Origin: CAXXOK01 sp963663285
GTDB taxonomy: Bacteria; Bacillota; Clostridia; Christensenellales; Aristaeellaceae
Direction: 5' to 3'
NCBI GenBank assembly: GCA_963663285.2
Contig: CAXXNI010000002.1
Coordinates: 2,046,001 to 2,110,000, forward strand
DNA: 64,000 nt
Shown: positions 1 to 9,230 of the stretch, piece by piece
Layout of the letters: each line of letters begins with the position of its first letter
How positions within the stretch are numbered: the stretch's first letter is position 1
Notes under the pieces: generated by a model
What the model was told of the DNA's origin: nothing
The model's database searches: none
Seen by the model: the letters and a program-made list of their open reading frames with translations, nothing else
Position numbers and translations under genes: made by a program

Positions 1-673
1 CTACGTCCTCCGGCGTTCCCCAGCGCGCAATGGGGAAAAGGCCTTCCGCAATCAACGCATCATAGCGCGCTTTTACCGTGCTGGTCATATCCGTGGCGAT
101 CACGCCCGGGCGCACCTCGTGCACCAGAATCCCTTCCGGGGCAAGCCGGTCGGCATACAGCGTAGTCAGCATAGACACTCCAGCCTTGGATACGCAGTAC
201 TCACCGCGGTTGATGGAGGAAACTACCGCAGAGCAGGAGCTGATGTTGACAATTGTTCCCCTTTTTTTACCCACAGGTTCCTGCGAAATCATCTGCTTGG
301 CCACCAGCTGCGTCAGGAACATCGTGCTTTTGGTGTTAATATCCAGCACCCTGTCCCAGCTTTCTTCCGTCATTTCCAGCAGATCGTTGCGTGTTTTGGG
401 GCCGACGCCCGCGTTGTTCACCAGCAAATGGATTGCACCGAAGGTTTTTACGGTTTCACTCACCAACCGCTGCCGGTCCTGCGAAACCTCAATGTTTCCT
501 TTGATATATAGCAGCCGTGCGCCCTCAGCTTCAATCTCCTGCAGGTGATCCCGGTACTCCTGTGCATCCCGCGTGGCCAAAACGGCAATATTGTATCCAT
601 CTTTTGCGAGTTGTTTGGCAACCGCCAACCCAATGCCGCGGCTGCCGCCGGTGACGATGGCTGTCTTTTTCAT
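1..673 (-). CDS. SDR family oxidoreductase (partial, C-terminus beyond window)
   Basis: NAD(P)-dependent short-chain dehydrogenase/reductase, cut by the window edge. The translation starts MKKTAIVTGGSRGIG, giving the TGxxxGxG nucleotide motif at residues 8-15. An NNAG motif follows, then a serine (NISSCSA) and the YxxxK pair (YCVSKAG) of the catalytic triad. The start at 673 has an AGGGGG ribosome-binding site about 8 nt upstream. It is the last visible gene of the long Liv-transporter operon, 17 nt after the alcohol dehydrogenase. It probably oxidises or reduces a hydroxyl of the imported sugar-like compound. The exact substrate is unknown. A 3-oxoacyl-ACP-reductase-like annotation is equally possible by family. 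Confidence 0.85.
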   Translation of the reverse strand, partial: MKKTAIVTGGSRGIGLAVAKQLAKDGYNIAVLATRDAQEYRDHLQEIEAEGARLLYIKGNIEVSQDRQRLVSETVKTFGAIHLLVNNAGVGPKTRNDLLEMTEESWDRVLDINTKSTMFLTQLVAKQMISQEPVGKKRGTIVNISSCSAVVSSINRGEYCVSKAGVSMLTTLYADRLAPEGILVHEVRPGVIATDMTSTVKARYDALIAEGLFPIARWGTPEDV

Positions 674-690
674 GTGAAAAGTCCCCCTTG

Positions 691-1725
691 TTATGGTTTC
701 AGAACTACTTTAACCGTGTTCTGGGTGCTGTCCAGCGCTGTTGCAAGCGCCTGCTGAAGCTGATCCAGCGGGAAACGGTGGGTGATTAGCTTTTCAATGC
801 CAATTTCGCCCGCCATCTGCAAAGCGACGGGGAAGTCCCAGCAATAACCCTGCGAACCCTGAACACGTATCTCATTATTCACCAGTTTCATAACGGGAAT
901 GGTGATTTCCGTCTGCTCGAAAATGCCGACAACCGTTGCAAGACCCTGCTTGCGCAGCATCGTCATCGCCTGTACGAACGTTTCCTGCCGGCCAACACAT
1001 TCCAGCACCTTGTCCACGCCTTTGCCGCCTGTCAGCCTGCGCACCGTCGCTTCCAGGTCGTCCCCCTTACCGGGGTTGACGGTACAGGTTGCGCCCAGCG
1101 ATTTGGCCATTTCCAGCCGGAATGCGGAAAAATCGGAAACGATCACTTCCGCCGCACCGGAACGCTTGCACAGCGCTGCCGCCAGCATGCCGATAGCGCC
1201 CGCGCCAAGCACGAGCACAGTTTCGCCCATACGAACATTCGCCCGGCGCACAGCGTGCACCGCTACAGCCAAAGGCTCGATCAGCGCGCCGGCTTCATAA
1301 CTGATGGAATCCGGCAGGGGGAATACGCTGGAAGCCTTTACCGTAATATAATCCGCCATGGCGCCATCGCCCCTGCGGTAGATAAAACTAAGCTGATCAC
1401 AGCTGCCGTACTCGCCGTGGCGGCACGCATCGCATGTGCCGCAGGCTTCGCAGGGCTCCACCGTTACCCGCTCGCCGATGTGTAAGTCTTTTACGTCGCT
1501 ACCCACCGCTACGATGTCCCCGGAAAACTCATGGCCAATCGTCGCAGGCAGGGGTACGCTGGGGTGTTTGGCTTTAAAGATATGCAAGTCACTGCCGCAA
1601 AGCGCGCTGGCTTTGATGTGTATTACCACTTCATTTTCTGCGGGCGGCGGAACGGTACGGGTAAAAAAATCGGTTTCCCCCGCTTTGACAATGCGGCCGA
1701 CACGGCTCATCATCGCTTCGCTCAT
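691..1725 (-). CDS. Zinc-dependent alcohol/polyol dehydrogenase (MDR family)
   Basis: A 344-residue medium-chain dehydrogenase of the threonine/sorbitol dehydrogenase type. Catalytic-zinc residues are visible as C43 (ALCGSD) and H65-E66 (GHE). The structural-zinc cysteines cluster around residues 92-109 (CxxCxxC, then a later C). The Rossmann motif GAGAIG lies near residue 173. The start codon overlaps the stop of the upstream oxidoreductase (ATGA), so translation is coupled. A GAGGG site sits 7 nt upstream. Expected reaction: NAD(P)-linked oxidation of a secondary alcohol of a sugar or sugar acid. Substrate inferred only from context with the IlvD-type dehydratase and SDR. Confidence 0.88.
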   Translation of the reverse strand: MSEAMMSRVGRIVKAGETDFFTRTVPPPAENEVVIHIKASALCGSDLHIFKAKHPSVPLPATIGHEFSGDIVAVGSDVKDLHIGERVTVEPCEACGTCDACRHGEYGSCDQLSFIYRRGDGAMADYITVKASSVFPLPDSISYEAGALIEPLAVAVHAVRRANVRMGETVLVLGAGAIGMLAAALCKRSGAAEVIVSDFSAFRLEMAKSLGATCTVNPGKGDDLEATVRRLTGGKGVDKVLECVGRQETFVQAMTMLRKQGLATVVGIFEQTEITIPVMKLVNNEIRVQGSQGYCWDFPVALQMAGEIGIEKLITHRFPLDQLQQALATALDSTQNTVKVVLKP

Positions 1726-3092
1726 TTCTTTTCCCTCGCTTCCGCTTCCTCGTGGTATTGCTTATACAAAGGAGCGTATACCTTCGCATCGCGCATCACG
1801 CATCCGGCTTTACCGTGATCGCGCATGATCTGCGTGCATTTGGAGCAGGTTGTGCAGCACTTTTTGGGGTCCATTTCGCCGCTTGTCAGAATATCACGGG
1901 GCGCATCGGGGTATGCAAAGCTGGAGCGTCCAAGCCCCATAAAGCTGCAATCCCCCGCAGCAATGTTAGCAGCACCCGCATAGGGCAGATACTGCCTAAG
2001 CCACGTGTAGCCGTTGCCGACTACGGGCACGTCCCCCGCCGCTCTTTGAATCCTGCGGGTAAAATCAAACAGGCGCGCTACACTTTCCAGCGGGTGCTCG
2101 TCCGGCACGGGAATACCGGTGCTGGAAATATCGAACGGGCGCGTCACCTGCGGGTAAATGTAATACGGGTTGCCCGCTGAATTGCTCAGCAAGCCAACGC
2201 CCTTTTCCCGAAGCATCCGCACCAGCGCCATGGGCTCCTCTGGGTCGAATTTCCAAAAATCCTTTTGGTCTTCGCCAAAGCCGTACGGGTAGGGATGTGC
2301 ATCAAACACGTTGAAACGGCAGGCAATAATAAAATCATCACCCAGTTCCGCGCGGATCGCATCGATTGTGTCACGCAAAAAGCGCGTGCGGTTTTCAAAA
2401 CTCCCGCCGTATTTTCCCTCTCGGGTGTGGCTTGCCAGCAGTTCGCTGAGCAAATAACGATGGCAGCTTTTAATATCCACACCGTCAAAGCCAACTTCGC
2501 GGGCGAGCTTTGCGGAGGCTACATACCGGCCGATCAAGTCGTCCAAATACATATCAGTCACTACAGGCGCATCCGGCGCAAGCCCCACACGCGGATCAAG
2601 CAACGGGTCATGCTGCGGCACGATCGGCGCTGCCTTATGCCCATGCGGGCGGGAGTAACGCCCGGAGTGCGTCAGTTGCAGCACATTCACCGGCCGGTGC
2701 TCCGCACCGTTCAGCCGGGCTGCTTCCGCGTTGGCTTTAGCAAGCAAACCGGCAAACTCCGCCCGGTTTCCCTTGGTCAGCATCATTTGCAGTTCATTGG
2801 CGCGGCCTTCTTCTACCACGGCGCACGCTTCCCACCACAGCAGCCCGGCGCCGCCGCCTGCAAAACGCATGTACCGGCGTTCCACCAGTTCGCTGGGGGA
2901 GCCGTCCGAGTTAGAATCGCACCCTTCCATCGGCAATACCGCCATCGCGTTGGGCGCGGTTTTCGTGCCGACCTTTACCGGGCTTTTCAGCGGGGACAAA
3001 TCCTCCGAAAGCGTTATATTTACGCCAAGCTCTGTAATTTTATTACGCATCGACTCTAGTGTCGGGAAGTTGAATTTTTCATGAGAAGCCAT
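1722..3092 (-). CDS. Old-yellow-enzyme family NADH:flavin oxidoreductase with C-terminal Cys cluster
   Basis: A 456-residue FMN TIM-barrel enzyme. Family motifs are seen: QLTHSGRYS in the middle of the barrel and YGGSFENRTRF near the active site. The C-terminus carries a cysteine cluster (CCTTCSKC, then C eleven residues later) like the [4Fe-4S] site of 2,4-dienoyl-CoA reductase and daidzein reductase. The protein stops there, so it lacks the FAD/NADH-binding C-terminal half found in those roughly 650-residue enzymes. A partner would have to supply electrons. AGGAGG precedes the ATG. It lies between lacI and the zinc dehydrogenase in the Liv operon. Likely role: reduction of a C=C or isomerisation of an enone formed from the substrate. 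Confidence 0.85.
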   Translation of the reverse strand: MASHEKFNFPTLESMRNKITELGVNITLSEDLSPLKSPVKVGTKTAPNAMAVLPMEGCDSNSDGSPSELVERRYMRFAGGGAGLLWWEACAVVEEGRANELQMMLTKGNRAEFAGLLAKANAEAARLNGAEHRPVNVLQLTHSGRYSRPHGHKAAPIVPQHDPLLDPRVGLAPDAPVVTDMYLDDLIGRYVASAKLAREVGFDGVDIKSCHRYLLSELLASHTREGKYGGSFENRTRFLRDTIDAIRAELGDDFIIACRFNVFDAHPYPYGFGEDQKDFWKFDPEEPMALVRMLREKGVGLLSNSAGNPYYIYPQVTRPFDISSTGIPVPDEHPLESVARLFDFTRRIQRAAGDVPVVGNGYTWLRQYLPYAGAANIAAGDCSFMGLGRSSFAYPDAPRDILTSGEMDPKKCCTTCSKCTQIMRDHGKAGCVMRDAKVYAPLYKQYHEEAEAREKK

Positions 3093-3107
3093 TGCTACTC
3101 CTCCTTT

Positions 3108-4112
3108 TTATCGTGTCGATTTACGGATAATCAAATCCGTGCTTAATATATCCACCTGCGGGGGCGCAAGCTTACCCGTCTTTTCCTTATGCTGTATCTG
3201 CCGGATCAGCTTGCTCGCCGCCAGCGCACCGATTTCATACAACGGCTGGGCAACAGTGGAAAGCGGTGGCTCGATCTGCGCGCTTGTTTCTACATTATCA
3301 ATCCCCATCACGGAAATTTCATCCGGGATGGCGATGCCCGCATCGTGCAGCGCGCGCATGACAACAAAGGCTTTGGGGTCACTGCTGGCAAGCACCGCGT
3401 CCATCTGTACGTCTTTTTTCAGCAGATTCCGCATCAAATAATAGAAGCTTCCTGTTCCGTTGGTTTCGTGAATTACCAATTGCTCGTCATAGGGAATATC
3501 ATTTGCTTCCAAAGCCCGCTTATAGCCCTTGTAGCGGTCTTTGTACAGCGGTATTTCTTCCCTGCCCATAGCAAAGGCAATTCTTTTATGCCCGGAACGG
3601 ATGAGGTACTGTGTCGCGTCAAACGCCGCGCCTTCGTTATCGATGCCCACGGCGTCGATCGTATCATCATAGATACGGCTGGTCAGCACAACCGGGAATC
3701 CGTCCTGCCACAGTTTGCGGATATGGTCGGAGCCAGGCAGCATGGACGCAACGATAAACCCGTCGATAAACCGCGTGCGAAGCCTTGTAATGTAACGCTT
3801 CTCCTCTTCCACATCCTCGTCGGTGTTGCAAAGGATAACCGTATAGCCTGCTTTGCGTGCCGTATCCTCCACGCCCCGCGCTATGGTGGGGAAGATGAGG
3901 TTTTGGATGCTTGGCACCATCAGTGCGATGGTGTTGCTGTGCCCCAGTTTCAGGCTTTTAGCCAACTCGTTGGGCCGGTAGTCCAGCAATCGAACGGCAT
4001 CCATAACACGCATCCGCGTCTTGATGTTTACCACTGACTTGTTGGAAAGTACGCGGGATACGGTACTTGTGGATACGCCGGCTTGCTCAGCCACGTCCTT
4101 CAAACTTACCAT
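3108..4112 (-). CDS. LacI family transcriptional regulator
   Basis: A 334-residue regulator with an N-terminal LacI helix-turn-helix (residues 1-50, VSTSTVSRVLSN) and hinge (YRPNELAKSL), then a periplasmic-binding-like effector domain. It sits inside the Liv/dehydratase operon, so it is probably autoregulated. It is the best candidate to bind the TTGCAATCGATTGCAA-type operators at 10430, 10588, 11991 and 13084. Those have the CG-centred symmetry typical of LacI-family sites. An AAGGAG site precedes the ATG. Effector unknown; a sugar acid or pathway intermediate is likely. Confidence 0.92.
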   Translation of the reverse strand: MVSLKDVAEQAGVSTSTVSRVLSNKSVVNIKTRMRVMDAVRLLDYRPNELAKSLKLGHSNTIALMVPSIQNLIFPTIARGVEDTARKAGYTVILCNTDEDVEEEKRYITRLRTRFIDGFIVASMLPGSDHIRKLWQDGFPVVLTSRIYDDTIDAVGIDNEGAAFDATQYLIRSGHKRIAFAMGREEIPLYKDRYKGYKRALEANDIPYDEQLVIHETNGTGSFYYLMRNLLKKDVQMDAVLASSDPKAFVVMRALHDAGIAIPDEISVMGIDNVETSAQIEPPLSTVAQPLYEIGALAASKLIRQIQHKEKTGKLAPPQVDILSTDLIIRKSTR

Positions 4113-4139
4113 TGCCCGTTCTCCTTCCTGTTTATAAAA

Positions 4140-5795
4140 TCAATCCCAGTACACGGTCGCCCCGCGATGGGCGCTGGTTGTATTTTTACGGTAGAGCGAC
4201 AGCCAGCCGGTTGCGGGTTTGTACACCGGCTTCCAGCTTGCGCGGCGGCGGGCAAACTCTTCCTCGTCCACGTCCACCGTCAGGCTGCGGCCAGCGATGT
4301 CAATATGGATCACATCGCCGTCTTTGAGCAGCGCGATATTGCCGCCTTCGTAAGCTTCCGGACTTACATGGCCGATTGCCAGTCCGCCGGTAGCGCCGGA
4401 AAAACGCCCGTCGCTCACCAGGGCGATCTTCGTACCCAGCCCCTTGCCCAATACCGCCGCCATAAAGGTTTCCATATGCGGCATACCAGGCGATCCCTTG
4501 GGGCCTTCGTACCGAATCACAACCACGTCGCCCGCCACAATCTCATCCTTTAAAATGGCGTGCCAGGCGTCATCCTGTGAATTATACACTTTTGCAGGGC
4601 CGGAGAACAGCCAGGCCGCTTCCTCCACTGCGCTGAATTTTACAATGGCGCTGTCGGCTGCAATGTTGCCTTTCAGCACTGCAAGCCCACCCTGCCCGTT
4701 CACGGGCTGCGCCACAGGGTGAATGACCTCCGGGTTGCGGTTCTCGCTTGCCTTCGCCATTTCTCCAATCGTACCGAACATACCGCCGGCGCTAACGTCT
4801 ATTTTACCGCCCGCTGCCAGCTCCTTCACCACGGCGCCAAGGCCGCCCGCACGGGAGAAATCCTCCATCGTGTACCGCGGGTGGTTGGGGTAAATGGTGC
4901 TTACTACCGGCACTTCGCGGCTGATGCGGTCGAACGTTTCCGGCGTAATATCAAACCCGCCCTGCCGCGCGATGGCGGGAATGTGCAGCAGGCTGTTGGT
5001 CGAACCGCCCGTAGCCATCATATACCGCACAACGTTTTCAAAGCTGGCTTGTGTTAAAAAATCCAACGGACGGCGGCCGTCCTTCACCGCCTGCGCCACG
5101 GTACGAGCAGCCTGCCGGGCCATTTCGTGCCACTGCGGCGTCTGGCTGCGGACGCTTGCGTTGCCGTGCGGGGAGAAGCCCAGCACTTCCGCCGTTGCGC
5201 ACATGGTGTTGGCCGTACCCATAAAGGGGCACGCACCCGGCGTGGGGCAGGCATGGCGAACAACCGCCTTGTATTCCTCGCGGGTGATATCCCCGCCGAT
5301 ATAGGCAGCATACGCTTGCTTGGTATGTGTCAGCGTAAGCATTTTGCCGTTCAGTTCTCCGGGCGCCATATAGCCGCCGGTAAACATAACCGTCGGGATG
5401 TTTACGCGCAGCGCGCCCATGAGCATACCAGGTACGATTTTATCACAGGTTGCCATGATAATCATACCTTCCAGCATGTTCAGTTCCGCCAGCGTTTCCA
5501 CTTCGCTGGAAACCAGATCGCGTGTCGGCAGCGTATAACGGTCTCCGGGCGTGTTGCTGCAAATGCCGTCGCACACGCCAAGGCTTGGCAATTCCAGCGC
5601 CAAGCCGCCTGCGGCGTAGATTTCCGCTTTCATTTCCTCAATCACGTCACGCAGGGGATAATGCCCGGGGTTCATTTCATTCCAGGAGTTGATCAGCCCG
5701 ATAACGGGGCGCTTCACGTCCTCTTCGCCCACACCCATCGCAAATAAAAGCGCGTTACGGTGGTCGAGCGACTCCTCATTCCATACCCGTATCAT
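4140..5795 (-). CDS. IlvD/Edd family dehydratase (sugar-acid dehydratase-like)
   Basis: A 551-residue iron-sulfur dehydratase. The family cysteines are visible: LGVCDG near residue 74, TCDKIVPG near residue 115 and GACPFMGTANTM near residue 190. It removes water from a 2,3-dihydroxy acid to give a 2-keto-3-deoxy acid. The family includes IlvD (branched-chain synthesis) and sugar-acid dehydratases such as Edd. Placement between a transporter and a LacI regulator, without ilv genes, favours sugar-acid catabolism. It lies 16 nt downstream of the livF-like gene. The product would feed the KDG kinase and KDPG aldolase at 61861-63540. A second family member is at 53417. Confidence 0.9.
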   Translation of the reverse strand: MIRVWNEESLDHRNALLFAMGVGEEDVKRPVIGLINSWNEMNPGHYPLRDVIEEMKAEIYAAGGLALELPSLGVCDGICSNTPGDRYTLPTRDLVSSEVETLAELNMLEGMIIMATCDKIVPGMLMGALRVNIPTVMFTGGYMAPGELNGKMLTLTHTKQAYAAYIGGDITREEYKAVVRHACPTPGACPFMGTANTMCATAEVLGFSPHGNASVRSQTPQWHEMARQAARTVAQAVKDGRRPLDFLTQASFENVVRYMMATGGSTNSLLHIPAIARQGGFDITPETFDRISREVPVVSTIYPNHPRYTMEDFSRAGGLGAVVKELAAGGKIDVSAGGMFGTIGEMAKASENRNPEVIHPVAQPVNGQGGLAVLKGNIAADSAIVKFSAVEEAAWLFSGPAKVYNSQDDAWHAILKDEIVAGDVVVIRYEGPKGSPGMPHMETFMAAVLGKGLGTKIALVSDGRFSGATGGLAIGHVSPEAYEGGNIALLKDGDVIHIDIAGRSLTVDVDEEEFARRRASWKPVYKPATGWLSLYRKNTTSAHRGATVYWD

Positions 5796-5811
5796 ATCAA
5801 GGAATTCCTTT

Positions 5812-6510
5812 CTATGCGCCCAAATAGGCTTTCTTCACCACGTCCGAGCAAAGCAGGTCCTTGCCGGTTCCGCAAACGGTAACAACACCGTTTTCCAGCA
5901 CGCAGGCTTTATCGCAAATGGAGAGCGCTTTGCGGGCGTTTTGTTCCACCAGAAAAATCGTAATGCCCGAATCCCGTATTTCCTTGATTAAATCGAAAAT
6001 CTGGTTCACGATGATGGGGGCCAAACCAAGGCTGGGCTCATCCATCAGCATAATTTTCGGTTTGGACATCAAGCCGCGCGCAATGGCGAGCATCTGCTGT
6101 TCGCCGCCGGAAAGCGTACCGGCAAACTGGCTTTTCCGCTCGCGCAGGATAGGAAAACGGCAATACTGGGCTTCCAAGTCCGCTTCCACATTCTTATTCA
6201 GGTAGCCACCCACAAGCAGATTATCCTGTATCGTAAGTCCAGAGAACGTTTTGCGGCCTTCCGGTACATGCACGATTCCTTTTTTGACTATCTCGTGCGG
6301 TTTACCGGGCAGCTTTTTACCCATAAACTCCACATGTCCGGTCACCGGCTTCACCAACCCGGAAATCGTGCGCAGCAGCGAGGTTTTCCCCGCGCCGTTG
6401 GAGCCGATTATGCTGTATATTTCCCCTTCGTTGGCTTCGATGGAGACATGCTTCAGCGCAACCACATGATCATAATTCACACTCAGGTCCTTTACTTCCA
6501 GCATCGCCAC
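5812..6510 (-). CDS. livF: Liv-type ABC transporter ATP-binding protein (LivF-like)
   Basis: A 232-residue ABC ATPase of the hydrophobic amino acid transporter family. Walker A is GSNGAGKTS near residue 38, the signature is LSGGEQQML near residue 138 and Walker B is IMLMDEP. The GTG at 6510 is chosen because AGGAGG lies 9 nt upstream; the in-frame ATG at 6504 is too distant from it. The gene follows the LivG-like ATPase by one base. Despite the family name the substrate here is probably not a branched-chain amino acid, given the sugar-acid dehydratase and LacI regulator in the same operon. Family members also import aromatic acids, amides and other compounds. Confidence 0.92.
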   Translation of the reverse strand: MAMLEVKDLSVNYDHVVALKHVSIEANEGEIYSIIGSNGAGKTSLLRTISGLVKPVTGHVEFMGKKLPGKPHEIVKKGIVHVPEGRKTFSGLTIQDNLLVGGYLNKNVEADLEAQYCRFPILRERKSQFAGTLSGGEQQMLAIARGLMSKPKIMLMDEPSLGLAPIIVNQIFDLIKEIRDSGITIFLVEQNARKALSICDKACVLENGVVTVCGTGKDLLCSDVVKKAYLGA

Positions 6511-6511
6511 G

Positions 6512-7279
6512 TCAGCATTCCTCCTTTCCCAGATAAGCCTCGATCACCTCGGGGTTGTTACGCACCTCGTCCGGCGTGCCGGATGCAATGGTTTTACCAA
6601 AGTTCTGCACATGGATGATCTGCGAAATGCTCATGACCAGCTCCAAACGGTGCTCGATCAGCAAAATAGCAAAACCGATGTCATTTGAAAGCTTGAGTAT
6701 TAAATCCGTCAATTCCCCCACCTCGACCGGGTTAAGCCCGGCGGCAGGCTCGTCCAGCAAGAGCACCTTCGGCTCACAGGTCAGCGCGCGGGCAATTTCC
6801 AGCCTGCGGCGATAACCGTAGGACATGTTTTCCGGCCGCTCGCTGGCATATTTTTCTAATCCTACCACTTTCAAAAATTCCATGCAAATCTCGCGGCCGC
6901 GCTTCTCTTCCGCAAAGCGTTTGGAAAGCGGCAGCAGCGATCCGGGCACGCCATAACGGCTGCGCGGGTCAAAGGCACACATTACATTATCCAGCACCGA
7001 AAGGCCCTTAAACAGGCGGATGTTCTGGAAGGTACGGCCCATGCCCTCCCGGCTGATTCTGTATTGCTCCATGTTCGTGATTGTTTTTCCATCCAGCACC
7101 ACCTGCCCTTTATCGGGCGGATAGATACCGGAGACTACGTTGAAGATCGTCGTTTTTCCGGCGCCGTTGGGGCCGATGATGCCGTGTATCTGCCCGCGGT
7201 CCGCCTCGATGGAAAAATCCTGTATTGCTTTGACGCCGCCAAAGCTTTTATAAATATTTTCTACTTTTAAAACGGCCAC
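6512..7279 (-). CDS. livG: Liv-type ABC transporter ATP-binding protein (LivG-like)
   Basis: A 255-residue ATPase with Walker A GPNGAGKTT near residue 36 and Walker B LLLDEPAAGLNP. The Q/H-loop region is that of LivG, with the family-typical long insert holding MGRTFQNIRLF. The ABC signature position reads MSYGYRRRLE, a LivG-like variant of LSGGQ. It starts at GTG directly after the TGA of the permease gene (TGAGTG) with GGAGG 8 nt upstream. It pairs with the LivF-like ATPase on the cytoplasmic face of the LivH/LivM channel. Confidence 0.92.
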   Translation of the reverse strand: MAVLKVENIYKSFGGVKAIQDFSIEADRGQIHGIIGPNGAGKTTIFNVVSGIYPPDKGQVVLDGKTITNMEQYRISREGMGRTFQNIRLFKGLSVLDNVMCAFDPRSRYGVPGSLLPLSKRFAEEKRGREICMEFLKVVGLEKYASERPENMSYGYRRRLEIARALTCEPKVLLLDEPAAGLNPVEVGELTDLILKLSNDIGFAILLIEHRLELVMSISQIIHVQNFGKTIASGTPDEVRNNPEVIEAYLGKEEC

Positions 7280-8158
7280 TCAGTCCACCTCCCCGGGCTG
7301 TTTGCTGCGACGCGCACGCGCGATGATCCGCCGGATGTTTCTGGGAGTCAATTCCCACTCACCCAGCAAACCGGCAGGCTTAAAGTTGATAATCAGCAGT
7401 ACCAGCACCGCGTAGATGATCGCGCGGTAGTTCTGCAAAAAGCGCAATACTTCCGGCAAACCCGACAGCACAAAGGTGGAAAGCACCGAACCGGTCAGGC
7501 TGTTGACGCCGCCGAAGAAAACCATGATCACCCATTCGGCGCTCTTTTTCCAGCCGAACAGGGACGGGTCCACATACGCGGTGTAGAAGGCATACAGGCA
7601 GCCGCCGTAAGCCGTAACCGCTACCGAAATGAGGAAAGCGATCATTTTCACCTTGGGTACGTTGATGCCCATGGATTTTGCGGCCAGCTCGTCGCTGCGC
7701 ACCGCGATGCACTGCCGGCCATACTTGGAATGCTTAAACAGCGTAATCAGCACGATGACCAGCACAGCCGAACCCAGCGCGATCGGAAGCGTTGTCACCT
7801 TGGGGATGCCCGTAAGGCCCGACGCGCCGCCGGTAAGGGCTGTCGTGCGGTTGAGCAGCGCCGTAATCGCCTCACCGAAACCCAGCGTAACCAACGATAT
7901 ATAATCGCGGCGCAGGCGCACGGTCGGCAGCCCGACAATAAAGCCTACGATGACCGCCAGCACTACGCCGGCCGGCCATGCCAGAAAAATGGATACGCCC
8001 AGTTTGGTTACCAGTAGGCCGGACGTATACGCGCCGATGGCCATAAAGGCAGCCTGTCCCAGGCTGAACATGCCCGTCATACCTGTGAGGACAAACACGC
8101 CGGCGACACTGACTACCGAAATCAGAATCTGCGTCAGAATATGTGTATAAAGTGCCAT
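7280..8158 (-). CDS. livM: Liv-type ABC transporter permease (LivM-like)
   Basis: A 292-residue inner-membrane permease with about nine hydrophobic segments. It has the LivM pattern GxxGMFSLGQAAFMAIGAY near the N-terminus and a conserved cytoplasmic loop (GRQCIAVRSDELAAKSMGI) contacting the ATPases. It is 12 nt downstream of the LivH-like gene and abuts livG. With LivH it forms the translocation channel. Confidence 0.92.
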   Translation of the reverse strand: MALYTHILTQILISVVSVAGVFVLTGMTGMFSLGQAAFMAIGAYTSGLLVTKLGVSIFLAWPAGVVLAVIVGFIVGLPTVRLRRDYISLVTLGFGEAITALLNRTTALTGGASGLTGIPKVTTLPIALGSAVLVIVLITLFKHSKYGRQCIAVRSDELAAKSMGINVPKVKMIAFLISVAVTAYGGCLYAFYTAYVDPSLFGWKKSAEWVIMVFFGGVNSLTGSVLSTFVLSGLPEVLRFLQNYRAIIYAVLVLLIINFKPAGLLGEWELTPRNIRRIIARARRSKQPGEVD

Positions 8159-8170
8159 CGTCTGCCCCCC

Positions 8171-9043
8171 TTATGCCTTTTCCTGAATGTTGGAACCGGC
8201 GATGCCGCGCGGGCGCAGCAGCAGGAATACCAACATAATCAGGAAGGTAAATACGGGCGCATAGCCGGAGCCAACCGTGGAAATCAGCGTCGTTTCCATA
8301 ATGCCCAGCAGCATAGCGCCGATAACAGCGCCGGGGAGGCTGCCAAGGCCGCCGATTACCGAGGCGATAAAGCCCTTCACAACTAATGAACCCAGTGTAG
8401 GATACAGCGTATAGTTGATTCCCAGGAACACACCGGCCAGTCCGGCCAGCGCCCCGGAAATGATAAACGCAAATTGAATCAAACGCGTTACGTCAATACC
8501 CATCAGGCTTGCCGTATCACGGTCGAAGCTCACGGAGCGCAGCGCGCGCCCGAGGCGGGTTTTTTGAATTACGATTGCCAGTACAATCAGCACAAATGCG
8601 CTGATGCAGAAAATGATGATGTCCGACTGGGAAATAATCAGGCTGCCCAGCCGCAGGGGTTTACCGAAAAAACGGGGATAGTTAAAGAAGTTCGCACCCA
8701 CCTGCAAAACAACAATGCCTTCAAACATTGTGCCCAGCGTAATGGAAGATACGAAGAAATAAATCGGCGATGTGTTGCGGATCAAAATACGGCGAAAAGC
8801 AACAAACTCGCCCAGCAGGGCAACGACGCTGCCGGTTACGACCGCCACAAGAATCGTAGGCACAAGCCCCCATCCATTGGACGCCGCGATAAAGTATCCG
8901 GCGAACGCACTCAGCGTCATCAGCGCTCCGTGTGAGAAGTTTGAAAACTTCAACACGTTGAAAATCAACGAAAATCCAGTTGCAATCAACGCATATACGG
9001 AACCGAGCGCAATGCCGTTGATTAAATATTGCAATATCTGCAT
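8171..9043 (-). CDS. livH: Liv-type ABC transporter permease (LivH-like)
   Basis: A 290-residue permease. The longer in-frame reading upstream to 9166 was rejected because it runs through a terminator hairpin. The ATG at 9043 has AGGAGG 7-8 nt upstream and gives the family-typical start MQILQYLINGIALGSVYALIATG. It has about eight membrane segments and the EAA-like loop GRALRSVSFDRDTASLMGID. It is separated from the upstream binding-protein gene by 187 nt containing an intrinsic terminator, so expression may depend on read-through. Confidence 0.92.
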   Translation of the reverse strand: MQILQYLINGIALGSVYALIATGFSLIFNVLKFSNFSHGALMTLSAFAGYFIAASNGWGLVPTILVAVVTGSVVALLGEFVAFRRILIRNTSPIYFFVSSITLGTMFEGIVVLQVGANFFNYPRFFGKPLRLGSLIISQSDIIIFCISAFVLIVLAIVIQKTRLGRALRSVSFDRDTASLMGIDVTRLIQFAFIISGALAGLAGVFLGINYTLYPTLGSLVVKGFIASVIGGLGSLPGAVIGAMLLGIMETTLISTVGSGYAPVFTFLIMLVFLLLRPRGIAGSNIQEKA

Positions 9044-9102
9044 GGACGTTCCTCCTGTGCATCCAGACTCATCTGTCAGGCGAAAAGAGTCAAAAATTTT
9101 GG

Positions 9103-9139
9103 AAAAAACCCTCCCCCGCCATGAACGATGAGGGAGGGT
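9103..9139 (-). terminator. Intrinsic terminator/attenuator between binding-protein and permease genes
   Basis: Perfect 8-bp stem (ACCCTCCC at 9108-9115 with GGGAGGGT at 9132-9139). On the minus strand a T-run follows at 9103-9108. It lies in the 187-nt gap between the Liv-type binding-protein gene and livH. Probably partial, so that binding protein is made in excess over membrane components. Confidence 0.8.
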
Positions 9140-9230
9140 GTAAGGGTTGCGGATGCCCTGCTCCATCCGGTTTGCACCGTTTCAGAGGACAGGGTCATCC
9201 GCTGCCTTTGGCTTAAAGCGTTCAGGCCGA

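Noticed and set aside
9044..9166. N-terminal extension of the LivH-like permease
   Set aside because: The extra 41 codons run through a terminator stem-loop and have no family similarity. ATG 9043 has AGGAGG.
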